Shown: piece by piece, positions 42,429 through 51,320 of the stretch
Numbering within the stretch: the first letter of the stretch is position 1
Layout: every line of letters starts with the position of its first letter
Assembly: GCA_048268005.1 (NCBI GenBank)
Contig: JBLWWJ010000002.1
Span: 806,001 to 870,000, forward strand
Direction of reading: 5' to 3'
DNA: 64,000 bases
Source of the DNA: Ancylomarina sp048268005
Lineage (GTDB): Bacteria; Bacteroidota; Bacteroidia; Bacteroidales; Marinifilaceae
Notes under the pieces: model-generated
What the model was told of the DNA's origin: nothing
What the model saw: only the letters and a program-made list of their open reading frames with translations
Databases searched by the model: none
Program-made: the position numbers and the translations under genes

Positions 42429-43565
42429 ATGAAATATTACATCATAACTGGTGAAGCCTCTGGTGATCTTCACGCCTCAAACCTAATGAAAGAACTCAAA
42501 AATGAGGATACTCTAGCGCAGTTTCGTTTTTGGGGTGGTGACCTGATGCAGGCTCAAGGTGGTGAAATGGTGAAGCATTATCGCGAAACGGCTTTTATGG
42601 GTTTTGTGACGGTTCTGAAGAACTTGAAGACCATTCGCTCAAACTTCACCCTTTGTGAAACAGATCTGTTAGCTTTTGCTCCAGATGTATTAATTCTGGT
42701 TGATTATCCTGGATTTAATTTACGAATGGCTGCTTTTGCGAAGAAACATGGCATTCGTGTCCACTATTATATTTCACCCAAGATATGGGCCTGGAAAGAA
42801 TCACGAGTGAAAAAGATAAAGGCTCATGTTGATCGTATGTTTACTATTTTTCCTTTCGAAACCGAATTCTACAAAAAGCACAATTATGAGGTGAGTTTTG
42901 GAGGAAATCCTCTTTTGGATGCTATCGAAAACAGGGGTAATAAGGAGGAAAGTTTTGATCATTTCGTAGACCGAAATCATTTGGACAAGAAACCTATTAT
43001 TGCACTACTAGCAGGTAGTAGAAAGCAGGAGATAGAACGTATTTTGCCCGTCATGCTTCAGGTTGTTAAACGTTTCCCCGATTATCAGTTTGTGGTGGCA
43101 GCTGCACCTTCTATCACGAAGGAGTTTTATGCTTCTGTATCTAAGGGTAGTCAGTTGAGTTTTGTGTATAGCCAGACATACGATCTGTTGCAACAATCTA
43201 AAGCGGCTTTGGTTGCTTCGGGAACGGCAACGCTCGAAACGGCTTTACTTAGAATTCCTCAAGTGGTCTGTTATAAAATGAGTGGGGGAAGTATGGCTTA
43301 CCGTTTGGGTAAAATGCTTTTGAATATCAAGTACATTTCTCTTGTAAACTTGGTTGTCGACAAGTTTGTGGTGAAAGAGTTGATTCAGCAATATTGTAAT
43401 CCTCAGACTATTAGTGCTGAACTCGATTTGATTCTAAATGATGAGGCTTATCGTTCTCAAATGTTAGCCAATTATGATGATTTAAGTCAGCATTTGGGGG
43501 GAGCAGGAGCTTCGGCTCGTTTTGCTAAGATGATTTACGAAGATGTGAAAGCTATTAAGGCTTAA
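42429..43565 (+). CDS. lpxB: Lipid-A-disaccharide synthase
   Basis: 378 residues, normal for this GT19 glycosyltransferase. It joins UDP-2,3-diacylglucosamine and lipid X to form the lipid A disaccharide at the inner membrane. Motifs are YYIITGEASGDLHASNLM at the N-terminus, FWGGDLMQAQGGEMV, LILVDYPGFNLRMAAFAKKH, YYISPKIWAWKESRVKKIK and LLAGSRKQEIERILPVML. It follows the small membrane protein after about 100 bases and is convergent with a DUF2807 lipoprotein gene (2-base gap), with no terminator seen between them. A PagL-like deacylase is encoded 0.75 kb away. Confidence 0.96.
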   Translation: MKYYIITGEASGDLHASNLMKELKNEDTLAQFRFWGGDLMQAQGGEMVKHYRETAFMGFVTVLKNLKTIRSNFTLCETDLLAFAPDVLILVDYPGFNLRMAAFAKKHGIRVHYYISPKIWAWKESRVKKIKAHVDRMFTIFPFETEFYKKHNYEVSFGGNPLLDAIENRGNKEESFDHFVDRNHLDKKPIIALLAGSRKQEIERILPVMLQVVKRFPDYQFVVAAAPSITKEFYASVSKGSQLSFVYSQTYDLLQQSKAALVASGTATLETALLRIPQVVCYKMSGGSMAYRLGKMLLNIKYISLVNLVVDKFVVKELIQQYCNPQTISAELDLILNDEAYRSQMLANYDDLSQHLGGAGASARFAKMIYEDVKAIKA

Positions 43566-43567
43566 TT

Positions 43568-44308
43568 CTATTCTTTTATTACTTTACCGCTAGCATCCTG
43601 ATTATTAATTTGAACATATTTAACTTCAATTTCAGAAGGGTTACCTTTATAATAAAGATCTCCTGATTTGAAGAAAGTGACATTTAGCTTTTCCTCCACA
43701 TAAATATGTGCATTCCCCAAACTGTTGTGGGCAACATTGACCTCTCTTGAAATCAAATCAGAGGCTTGAATATTGGTGCTTCCATTTAAAGTGTATGTAG
43801 TTGTTGCGCATGTGCCTTCAATGGCAAATGTACCGCCCACAGAGCCTTTAGAATGAAATATCAACTCATTGTAACTGATATTTAAATTTATCTCAAAAGT
43901 ATTTGATGCTTCGTAAATATTAATGGATATTTTATTTCCAGATAACTGATTTAGGCTTCTGATATTGCCTGAGGCATAAAGATCGATCTCTTCAAGTAAA
44001 GGCATGTGAATTTCCAAAGTAGGCATTTTAAAGTTTTTTGTCCAATTCATAAAGTTGTGATTAAGCCTTAGTATACCCGAAAGGGATGAGTAGGTCATTT
44101 CATCGAGAATTTTCGCTCCTCCTTTATAAATGATATAGCTTTCCGTGTCCTCTATAATTTCGATATTAAAGATATTATGAATTTCGATCTGAGTAAAATC
44201 ATCGAGTTCAATTACTGTTTCTATAGTATCTCCTTCATCATAAAAAGGATTGATGAAATTGCATGAGCCAAGAATAATTAGCGTAAGTATGTAAATATAT
44301 TTTTTCAT
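43568..44308 (-). CDS. DUF2807 (GIN-domain) lipoprotein
   Basis: 246 residues. Short signal with lipobox LGSC (Cys16), so a periplasmic or surface lipoprotein. The body is a repetitive right-handed beta structure typical of DUF2807: IELDDFTQIEIHNIFNIEII, LEIHMPLLEEIDLYASGNIR, then repeated short strands with Asn, Ser and Gly turns. The family is common in Bacteroidota; its function is unknown. It lies 5 bases after the PagL-like gene and is probably co-transcribed with it. Confidence 0.8.
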   Translation of the reverse strand: MKKYIYILTLIILGSCNFINPFYDEGDTIETVIELDDFTQIEIHNIFNIEIIEDTESYIIYKGGAKILDEMTYSSLSGILRLNHNFMNWTKNFKMPTLEIHMPLLEEIDLYASGNIRSLNQLSGNKISINIYEASNTFEINLNISYNELIFHSKGSVGGTFAIEGTCATTTYTLNGSTNIQASDLISREVNVAHNSLGNAHIYVEEKLNVTFFKSGDLYYKGNPSEIEVKYVQINNQDASGKVIKE

Positions 44309-44313
44309 GTTTT

Positions 44314-45408
44314 TTATTTTCGAACGAAAGAGTAACCAATCCCTACTTCTATAAAATCTGAACTCCCGAGATAGCCCTTTAAACTAAAATTGGCTAAGAG
44401 CTGTTTGCTAAATTTATACCTGAATCCTAATCTGTTGTAAAATGGATTGTTATCCGGTTTTGTTTTGTAAAGCGTATAGAACCCTATTTGTGTGATGAAT
44501 GATACTCTATTAATAACCAGTTCATGACTTAAAAATACGGCTTGAGAGATTCGATTTTTGAAACTTGTTTTTGGCGTTAGGGCCCAATAGCCTCTGTTTA
44601 CAGATTCATCGTAAAAAAGATCAATACCTCCACCTACTCTTTGCCTGGAGTTAATCCCTTTAGTATAAGATAAATTGATGCTTGATACATAATAAGTATG
44701 TGGGTCTTGTTCGTTTGTTTCTTTCCAGGATTGATTTATAATGGCAATAAATTCATCATTTAACTTTGAGTAGGTCTGAGCTTTGGTAAATGTTTGTATC
44801 CTTTTTCCAAACTTGTAATTTATTCCTACACTTCCGGTTACAATGTTTAAACCGTTGTTAGGGTGTTTTCGAGAACCATTTGAAAAATGACTGAATACAA
44901 GCCCGGAAGTCAAATCAAAGCGAGATAAAGAGTAGTTGGCTTCGAATCCTAGTTTAATATGGGCATTGTATTTTGATCCAATGAGCTTGTTTGAATAGTT
45001 ATTCACGGGATGAAAATATTTTGACATCATAGCAATTCCAAGGCCAATATCAGTATTGATTTGGAAACGATCCCAGCTTTTTATTCCAAATTGAATAAAT
45101 GGGACTAATGATTTTACTTCGCCTAAAGAGGACGAATTTCCCAAAGTACCCTGATAGTAGCCAAGACCGAATTTTCTAACAGCAAATTGTTTTACCCAAG
45201 GTTTTTGAAGACTTGGATGAAGAGCCAGTTTGAGTTCGAAGGCTGATATTTTATCTTGAATTAAATAATTGATATCTTGGTTTTTTGGCACTAATAGACC
45301 TTGGTGATAATTGATGCCAATAGAGAATTTCTTATTGCTTGAACTTTCCTGTGAATAAGTAACACAGTTGATTAGGATGAGTAGAGATATAATTACAAGA
45401 ATTCTCAT
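44314..45408 (-). CDS. PagL-like lipid A 3-O-deacylase / acyloxyacyl hydrolase family
   Basis: 364 residues from ATG 45408 (MRILVIISLLILINCVTYSQ, signal peptide). A longer frame from 45471 would bury the signal. The C-terminal half looks like an outer-membrane barrel. It holds the PagL-type motif SHFSNGSRKHPNNGLN, in which His174 and Ser176 correspond to the catalytic pair. A Glu in the last strands (FIEVGIGYSF) could be the third residue. Family members remove an acyl chain from lipid A in the outer membrane. Proximity to lpxB fits a lipid A theme, but the two genes are on opposite strands. Confidence 0.75.
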   Translation of the reverse strand: MRILVIISLLILINCVTYSQESSSNKKFSIGINYHQGLLVPKNQDINYLIQDKISAFELKLALHPSLQKPWVKQFAVRKFGLGYYQGTLGNSSSLGEVKSLVPFIQFGIKSWDRFQINTDIGLGIAMMSKYFHPVNNYSNKLIGSKYNAHIKLGFEANYSLSRFDLTSGLVFSHFSNGSRKHPNNGLNIVTGSVGINYKFGKRIQTFTKAQTYSKLNDEFIAIINQSWKETNEQDPHTYYVSSINLSYTKGINSRQRVGGGIDLFYDESVNRGYWALTPKTSFKNRISQAVFLSHELVINRVSFITQIGFYTLYKTKPDNNPFYNRLGFRYKFSKQLLANFSLKGYLGSSDFIEVGIGYSFVRK

Positions 45409-45627
45409 AAATGAAGATGGCTGAATCAGAAAGGTATTATCGTGTTTATCTAAAATACATTTATTTTTCATGATCTACAATCGTGATTATTAAGATTTTC
45501 GAGTTGAGAGAGAGAGTTTTCGTTATTATTGAATGATATTTTTAAAAGAAAATAGGAACATAAGTTAATGGGAAAATATCAGAATTATTTTGCAAATTTG
45601 TAACGCACTCCAAAATCCCATTCGCAC

Positions 45628-46359
45628 ATGCTTACATTATTATTGAAAGAATTTCGGTCGTTCTTTAATTCCATAAGTGGCTATTTAATCATCAGCATAT
45701 TTTTACTGGCAACCGGTTTATTTATATGGGTATTCCCAGGGAATACGAATATTTTGGATGGAGGATATGCTAACTTGGATACTCTTTTCGATATGGCGCC
45801 TTGGATTTATCTGTTTTTAATTCCTGCTTTGTGTATGCGTCTATTTACTGATGAGAAAAAGTCAGGAACCATTGAATTGTTATTGACAAGACCAATCTCT
45901 GATTTTAGGATCGTACTATCTAAGTTTTTCGCAGCGCTTCTTTTGGTTGCTTTCTCCTTATTATTCTGTTTGGTTTACTATTTATCGGTTTATTATCTTG
46001 GGAAACCTGTTGGAAGCATCGATGTTGGAGCATTCTGGGGATCATATTTAGGTCTTTTCTTTTTGGCTGTCGGCTATGTCTCTATCGCTGTTTTTGCAGG
46101 ATCACTTACCGATAATCAAATTATTGCCTTTTTACTATCATTGGTGCTTTGCTTTAGTTTTTATATGGGTTTCGATTATTTATCAGAACTTCTCATTTTT
46201 CAGAGCTTTCAAACAGAGATCATCAATATTGGTATTCGTGAACATTATCACTCTTTGTCGAGGGGTGTTGTTGATTCAAGAGATATAAGTTATTTCTTAG
46301 GACTATCCTTAATTTTTCTTTTTGGAACTCGAACTGTATTGCAAAGCGGAAAGTGGTAA
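45628..46359 (+). CDS. gldF: Gliding motility ABC transporter permease GldF
   Basis: 243 residues with six membrane helices, an ABC-2 type permease. Characteristic pieces are MLTLLLKEFRSFFNSISGYL, a MAPWIYLFLIPALCMRLFTD loop and DEKKSGTIELLLTRPISDFR. In Flavobacterium, GldA, GldF and GldG form an ABC transporter needed for gliding. gldG follows after 64 bases; the gldA ATPase is not in the window. Many non-gliding Bacteroidota also keep gldFG, so motility is not proven. Confidence 0.93.
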   Translation: MLTLLLKEFRSFFNSISGYLIISIFLLATGLFIWVFPGNTNILDGGYANLDTLFDMAPWIYLFLIPALCMRLFTDEKKSGTIELLLTRPISDFRIVLSKFFAALLLVAFSLLFCLVYYLSVYYLGKPVGSIDVGAFWGSYLGLFFLAVGYVSIAVFAGSLTDNQIIAFLLSLVLCFSFYMGFDYLSELLIFQSFQTEIINIGIREHYHSLSRGVVDSRDISYFLGLSLIFLFGTRTVLQSGKW

Positions 46360-46386
46360 GGATGTAGGGGAAAGTGTAAAAAAGGT

Positions 46387-46415
46387 TAAAGTAATAAAGG
46401 ATAAAGAGTAAAAGA
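46387..46415 (+). repeat. Degenerate GGATAAA-type repeat between gldF and gldG
   Basis: The 64-base gap contains imperfect copies of a 7-8 base unit (GGTTAAA, GTAATAAA, GGATAAA, GAGTAAAA). They resemble the clean GGATAAA array at 62831-62891. Confidence 0.5.
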
Positions 46416-46423
46416 TTGAAATC

Positions 46424-48115
46424 ATGAAAATCACAAATAAAAAGAAGAATTTAGTTCAATTATTCCTTTCATTACTGCTAGTTCTGATTGCCTATCAATT
46501 ATTACAGGTTTTTCATTTTCGTGTTGATTTGACTTCAGAGAACCGTTTTACTTTATCTGATAACACTAAGCAGCTTCTATCTGAGCTCGAAAAGCCGGTT
46601 TATTTTGAAATTTATCTGGATGGAGACTTACCACATGGTTTCAATAAACTGAAAAATGCAACTGTTGATTTGATTGAAGAATTTGAATCTTATGCCAATG
46701 TTGAAATTGCATACAGCTTTGTAGATCCAAATTCGGTTTTTAATCCGAAACAAAAGGAGCAGAGTTTAAGAGAATTAGCGGAGAGAGGTTTGAAACCAAC
46801 GAGTATACAAGAAACAAGTCGTGATGGAAGTGTGAAGCAGAAAATAATCGTACCAGGTCTTTTTGTGCATGATGGCAAGAAAGAAACACCCATCAATTTA
46901 TTGAAATCTGTTACGGGCTTGTCTGCTGATCAGAATTTAAACCACTCCATAGAGAGTATTGAATACGAGCTTTCTATGGCCATTCGTTTGCTTAATCAAA
47001 CTAAGGTGAAAGAGGTCGCTTTTTTTACCGGACAAGGCGAATTAGGTGAATATCAGGTTGCTGACTTTACAGCCTCACTTTTGCAACGCTATAAGGTGAG
47101 TCGTGCTACAGCATATGAACTATCTAAAGATTATAAGCGTTTTGACTGTGTGATAGTTGCTCAGCCGAGAAATGAGTTTAGTAAAAAAGCGAAATATGCT
47201 CTCGATCAATATATCATGAATGGAGGAAGAGTTATGTGGCTGATAGATGAGGTTGCTGCTTCAATGGATAGTATATCAGCTAAAGGCATGTCTATGGCAT
47301 TTTATAAACCTTTGAATCTGGAGGATCAGTTATTTAAATACGGTGTTCGAATTAATCCGGATTTGGTTATGGATGTGCAGAGCCAGTTAATTCCGGTTCA
47401 ATCAAGTGCTGCGGGTCAGAATGGCAAGTATGTGCCTGCCCCTTGGTATTACTCTCCACTTTTGGCTCCACCTTCCAATCATCCTATCACTAGAAAGTTG
47501 AATATGGTTCGTGTTGAGTTTGCTAATTCGATTGATAAGGTGGGTAAGGATCCTAATCTTAATCATACTGTTCTTCTTGCTAGTTCTGGTCGAACTCGAC
47601 TCGAAAAGGTGCCAACTCCAATTCGACTGGATATTGTGGGGCAGAAAATGAGTGCCAAAGATTTTCCAGATGGTTCTAAGGTGGTTTCGGTTTTGATCGA
47701 AGGTCAATTCCAATCCATATTTAAAAATAGAATTTGGGAGGGGATTGATAAATCAACTTATAAATCGGAAAGTGAACCCGGTAAAATGATTGTGATATCT
47801 GATGGAGATATCATTAAAAATAGAGTGAGAGGTGTTGGATCTAATGTCCAGATGGAGGCTTTAGGTTACGATCGATATTCCAGAAAGACCTACGGAAATC
47901 GCAATTTCTTGCTTAACTGTGTGGATTATTTATGTGATGACGAAGGTTGGATGAATCTGAGATCGAGAGAAGTAAAACTTCGTTTGTTGGATAAGACTAA
48001 GATCAGAGAAAATCGTCTTTTTTATCAGATGATTAATTTAGGTTTACCTATTGTTTTACTTCTGTTGTTTGCCCTAACCTGGCATTTTATCAGAAAAAAG
48101 AAATATGCCAGGTAG
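46424..48115 (+). CDS. gldG: Gliding motility ABC transporter auxiliary protein GldG
   Basis: 563 residues. One membrane helix near the N-terminus (about 9-27) and one near the C-terminus (about 536-555) enclose a large periplasmic region. This is the layout of the ABC-transporter auxiliary family (GldG, IFT52-like). Recognisable blocks are VDLTSENRFTLSDNTKQLLS, PVYFEIYLDGDLPHGFNKL, VAFFTGQGELGEYQVADFTA and GGRVMWLIDEVAASMDS. It acts with GldF in the same complex. No terminator was seen in the 250 bases before dnaN. Confidence 0.92.
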   Translation: MKITNKKKNLVQLFLSLLLVLIAYQLLQVFHFRVDLTSENRFTLSDNTKQLLSELEKPVYFEIYLDGDLPHGFNKLKNATVDLIEEFESYANVEIAYSFVDPNSVFNPKQKEQSLRELAERGLKPTSIQETSRDGSVKQKIIVPGLFVHDGKKETPINLLKSVTGLSADQNLNHSIESIEYELSMAIRLLNQTKVKEVAFFTGQGELGEYQVADFTASLLQRYKVSRATAYELSKDYKRFDCVIVAQPRNEFSKKAKYALDQYIMNGGRVMWLIDEVAASMDSISAKGMSMAFYKPLNLEDQLFKYGVRINPDLVMDVQSQLIPVQSSAAGQNGKYVPAPWYYSPLLAPPSNHPITRKLNMVRVEFANSIDKVGKDPNLNHTVLLASSGRTRLEKVPTPIRLDIVGQKMSAKDFPDGSKVVSVLIEGQFQSIFKNRIWEGIDKSTYKSESEPGKMIVISDGDIIKNRVRGVGSNVQMEALGYDRYSRKTYGNRNFLLNCVDYLCDDEGWMNLRSREVKLRLLDKTKIRENRLFYQMINLGLPIVLLLLFALTWHFIRKKKYAR

Positions 48116-48364
48116 TTCAATAATTTTGATTTTATGAGGAGGTAAATATGTCAATAAACTCTTGAGAAAAAATCAGATTCAAATAAATAAAATTCGTATA
48201 TTCACCACTTGATATTTTTAACATCTAAATGAAATTATTGGGTGTTGAGAAATGATAATGAAAAAATAACAATTAAATATTTTGATAGATAAAACCAACC
48301 TGATTAGCAGACTGTTTGATCGAGTTGGGACTTACTTGTCAAGTAAAAAACAAATTATAAACAT

Positions 48365-49495
48365 ATGAAATTTGTAGTATCAAGTACTGAGATTTTAGGA
48401 CACATTCAAGCTATTAGCCGTGTTATTAGTAACAAAAACACGCTTCCAATTCTAGACAACTTTCTATTTGAATTGAAAGATGGCGAGCTTATAGCGACTG
48501 CTTCTGATTTGGAAACGACTTTAATTACAACAATTCCATTAGATGCTTCTGAAGGGGAGGGAGTCATTGCTCTACCTGCAAAAATTTTAACTGATACTTT
48601 AAAAGAATTTCCTGAGCAGCCATTAACTTTTGAAGTCGATGCTCAGACTTTGGCTGTGAAGTTAAGTACTGAGAATGGTAAGTTTAGTATTCCTGGACAA
48701 AATGGAGATGATTACCCAAAGAATCCAGAAAAAGAACAAGATAGTATCGTGAATATTACGGTTGCTAGTGAGGTTTTATTAAAGGGTGTGAACAAAACTT
48801 TGTTTGCAACTGCTGATGATGAGCTTCGTCCAGTAATGAACGGTATTTTTATCGAACTCAATAATAACGACTTGACTTTTGTTGCTTCAGATGCGCATAA
48901 ATTAGTTCGTTACAAGCGCCTTGATGGTCGTTCTGAAGTTGAATCTTCATTTATTCTTCCAAAGAAACCGGCATCATTATTACGTAATATTCTTCCAAAA
49001 GAAGAAAACCCAGTATTGGTTGAATTTGATGATAAGAATGCTTTCTTCACACTTTCTAACTACAAGTTAATTTGTCGTTTGGTTGAAGGAAAATACCCAA
49101 GCTATGGATCAGTTATTCCGACGAATAACCCATTCAAGTTGACCATTGATCGTGTTGAGCTATATAATACACTTAAGCGTGTATCTGTATTCTCAAATCC
49201 AGCAAGTAATCTTATTAAGTTTGAATTGAATCAAAACGAATTGGTTGTTTCTGCTCAGGATATCGATTTCTCGATCTCAGCACGTGAGAAACTGTTGTGT
49301 CAGTACGAGGGCGAAGCTCTGGAAATTGGATTTAAATCTGTATTCCTTTTGGAAATCCTTCAGAATATTTCTTCATCAAATGTTGTGGTTGCACTTTCCG
49401 ACCCAACTCGAGCAGGTCTATTCTTACCTTACGATAACGAAAATGCCGATGAGGATGTGTTGATGTTATTAATGCCAATGATGATTAACGTTTAA
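48365..49495 (+). CDS. dnaN: DNA polymerase III sliding clamp, beta subunit
   Basis: 376 residues, standard length, three repeated clamp domains. The N-terminal domain starts MKFVVSSTEILGHIQAISRV, then NTLPILDNFLFELKDGELIA. The middle domain has RPVMNGIFIELNNNDLTFVA then SDAHKLVRYKR. The C-terminal domain ends with the usual LLMPMMINV instead of the E. coli PMRL tail. It tethers the replicative polymerase to DNA. dnaA and the origin are not nearby. A DnaQ-like exonuclease is encoded 137 bases downstream, after a terminator. Confidence 0.97.
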   Translation: MKFVVSSTEILGHIQAISRVISNKNTLPILDNFLFELKDGELIATASDLETTLITTIPLDASEGEGVIALPAKILTDTLKEFPEQPLTFEVDAQTLAVKLSTENGKFSIPGQNGDDYPKNPEKEQDSIVNITVASEVLLKGVNKTLFATADDELRPVMNGIFIELNNNDLTFVASDAHKLVRYKRLDGRSEVESSFILPKKPASLLRNILPKEENPVLVEFDDKNAFFTLSNYKLICRLVEGKYPSYGSVIPTNNPFKLTIDRVELYNTLKRVSVFSNPASNLIKFELNQNELVVSAQDIDFSISAREKLLCQYEGEALEIGFKSVFLLEILQNISSSNVVVALSDPTRAGLFLPYDNENADEDVLMLLMPMMINV

Positions 49496-49520
49496 TTTAA
49501 ACGATAATATAATGTCTATA

Positions 49521-49558
49521 AAAAAACCTGATGAGAGTATCCTTTCATTAGGTTTTTT
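49521..49558 (+). terminator. Terminator of dnaN
   Basis: A 14-base stem AAAAAACCTGATGA / TCATTAGGTTTTTT with one G-T pair and a 10-base loop, ending in T6. Confidence 0.88.
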
Positions 49559-49632
49559 CTGTTTAAGATAAGATCTTTAGGCACGAGTTTGCTTAGAATA
49601 AAATATAAAATTCTTCAAAAGAACAAGTCAAT

Positions 49633-50400
49633 ATGAATTTGAATTTGAAAAACCCGATTGCATTCTTCGATTTAGAAACAACCGGGCTCAATGTATCGAA
49701 AGATCGCATTGTAGAAATCGCTATTGTTAAGGTTAGTCCTAATGGTAACGAAGAAACTAAAACTTTCCGAGTAAACCCAGGTGTTCCTATTCCTGCGGAA
49801 TCAAGTGCCATTCATGGTATTTTTGATGAGGATGTTAAGGATGAACCTACTTTTAAAGAGATTGGTAAAATAATAGCAAAATATATTGAGGGTTGTGATT
49901 TAGCCGGCTATAATTCAAATCGATTTGATATTCCTCTTTTAGCTGAAGAATTCTTACGTGCTGATATCGATATTGATATGAGAAAGCGTAAACTTGTTGA
50001 TGTTCAAACCATTTTCCATAAAATGGAGCAACGTACCTTAACAGCGGCTTATAAATTCTACTGTGGTAAAGATTTAGAAGGAGCTCATGGTGCTGAGGCT
50101 GATACAATTGCTACCTATGAGGTGTTGAAATCTCAATTGGATAAATATGAGACTTTGGAGAATGATATTGACTATCTTGCGAAGTTTTCTACTCAGAATA
50201 AGAATGCCGATTTTGCAGGTATGATTGTCTTTGATAAGAAGGGCGTTGAGACCTTTAATTTTGGAAAGAATAAGGGGAAAGCTGTTGAAGAAGTATTGAA
50301 AGAGCAACCGGGTTATTATGGTTGGATTATGAATAATGATTTCCCGCTTTACACTAAGAAAGTATTGACTGAAATTAAGCTTAGAAATTTTAATATGTAA
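49633..50400 (+). CDS. DnaQ-like 3'-5' exonuclease (DEDDh)
   Basis: 255 residues. The exonuclease domain (about 8-175) has ExoI PIAFFDLETTGLN (Asp13, Glu15), ExoII around CDLAGYNSNRFDIPLLAEEF, and ExoIII with the His-Asp pair in GAHGAEADTIATYEVL. The C-terminal 50 residues (FNFGKNKGKAVEEVLKEQPG, then YYGWIMNNDFPLYTKKVL) form a DUF3820-like module found on similar nucleases in Bacteroidota. It may be a proofreading epsilon-type or a repair nuclease. It lies between dnaN and an FAH-family gene (35-base gap). Confidence 0.88.
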   Translation: MNLNLKNPIAFFDLETTGLNVSKDRIVEIAIVKVSPNGNEETKTFRVNPGVPIPAESSAIHGIFDEDVKDEPTFKEIGKIIAKYIEGCDLAGYNSNRFDIPLLAEEFLRADIDIDMRKRKLVDVQTIFHKMEQRTLTAAYKFYCGKDLEGAHGAEADTIATYEVLKSQLDKYETLENDIDYLAKFSTQNKNADFAGMIVFDKKGVETFNFGKNKGKAVEEVLKEQPGYYGWIMNNDFPLYTKKVLTEIKLRNFNM

Positions 50401-50435
50401 GTCGTTTATTTGATAACGAATTAATGCGATAAGAA

Positions 50436-51047
50436 ATGAAGATATTAGCTATTGGTAGAAATTACGTGGATCATGCTAAAGAATTGAACAACCCTGTTCC
50501 TAAAGAGCCAGTTGTTTTTTCAATGCCTGATTCAGCCCTTTTGAAAAGCAATAATGATTTTTATTACCCTGACTTTTCGAAGGATATTCATCATGAAGTT
50601 GAAGTGGTTGTTAAAATTAATAGAGTAGGGAAGAATATACCTATTGAGTTTGCTCATCGTTATTATGAAGAATTGGCCTTAGGTATTGATTTTACAGCTC
50701 GCGATATTCAGGCAGAGTGCAAGAAAAAAGGTTTACCATGGGAAAAAGCGAAGGCTTTCGATGGAGCTGCTCCTATTTCGAAGTTTGTACCTAAAACTAA
50801 GTTTAAAGATGTAAATGCTTTAAATTTTAGTTTAAATATTAATGGCGAAAGAGTTCAGGTGGGTAATACATCTGATTTGATTTTCTCAATTGACTACCTA
50901 ATTAGTTATTTATCGAAATACTTCACGCTTAAGATTGGGGACTTGATTTATACTGGAACTCCAGAGGGGGTTGGTCCTGTTAAAATAGGTGATCATTTGG
51001 AAGGTGAGTTAGAAGGTGAGAAATTGCTTGATTTTCATGTTCGATAG
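50436..51047 (+). CDS. Fumarylacetoacetate hydrolase family protein
   Basis: 203 residues, a single FAH domain of the small FAHD1/YcgM type. Motifs are KILAIGRNYVDHAKELNN, then the metal-site segment DIHHEVEVVVKINRVGKNIP (Glu residues), ELALGIDFTARDIQAECKKK, GLPWEKAKAFDGAAPISKFV and LIYTGTPEGVGPVKIGDHLE. Members act as acylpyruvate hydrolases or oxaloacetate decarboxylases; substrate cannot be read here. It follows the exonuclease gene closely and is closed by a terminator. Confidence 0.88.
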   Translation: MKILAIGRNYVDHAKELNNPVPKEPVVFSMPDSALLKSNNDFYYPDFSKDIHHEVEVVVKINRVGKNIPIEFAHRYYEELALGIDFTARDIQAECKKKGLPWEKAKAFDGAAPISKFVPKTKFKDVNALNFSLNINGERVQVGNTSDLIFSIDYLISYLSKYFTLKIGDLIYTGTPEGVGPVKIGDHLEGELEGEKLLDFHVR

Positions 51048-51125
51048 ATCTTTCATTTAGAATTGAACTGATTTTTAGGATCAAGAGTTTATTTTTATCA
51101 CTAATTAAAGATATTTACCCTTAAT

Positions 51126-51160
51126 AATGGCTTTAGAGATATTCTAAAGCCATTGTTTTT
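51126..51160 (+). terminator. Terminator after the FAH-family gene
   Basis: Perfect 11-bp stem AATGGCTTTAG / CTAAAGCCATT with a 7-nt loop and T5. Confidence 0.9.
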
Positions 51161-51263
51161 ATAAAAGCCTGATTCGATTAGGTTTTTAGATCATTTTCAA
51201 TCTCAATTACCGTGTTTGGGCTTTTTGTTTAATTGTTTATGCCTTTGCATTTTCATTGAAATG

Positions 51264-51294
51264 CTTTCAAGTCAAGCAAACATGTGTATCTTTG
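51264..51294 (+). promoter_or_regulatory. Promoter of the acyl-CoA ligase gene
   Basis: TTTC (51264-51267), a 19-bp spacer and TATCTTTG (51287-51294), one base off the full consensus. The leader is about 20 bases, like surE. Confidence 0.65.
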
Positions 51295-51320
51295 GGGTGA
51301 TTTACAACTAAAAAAGTTAT

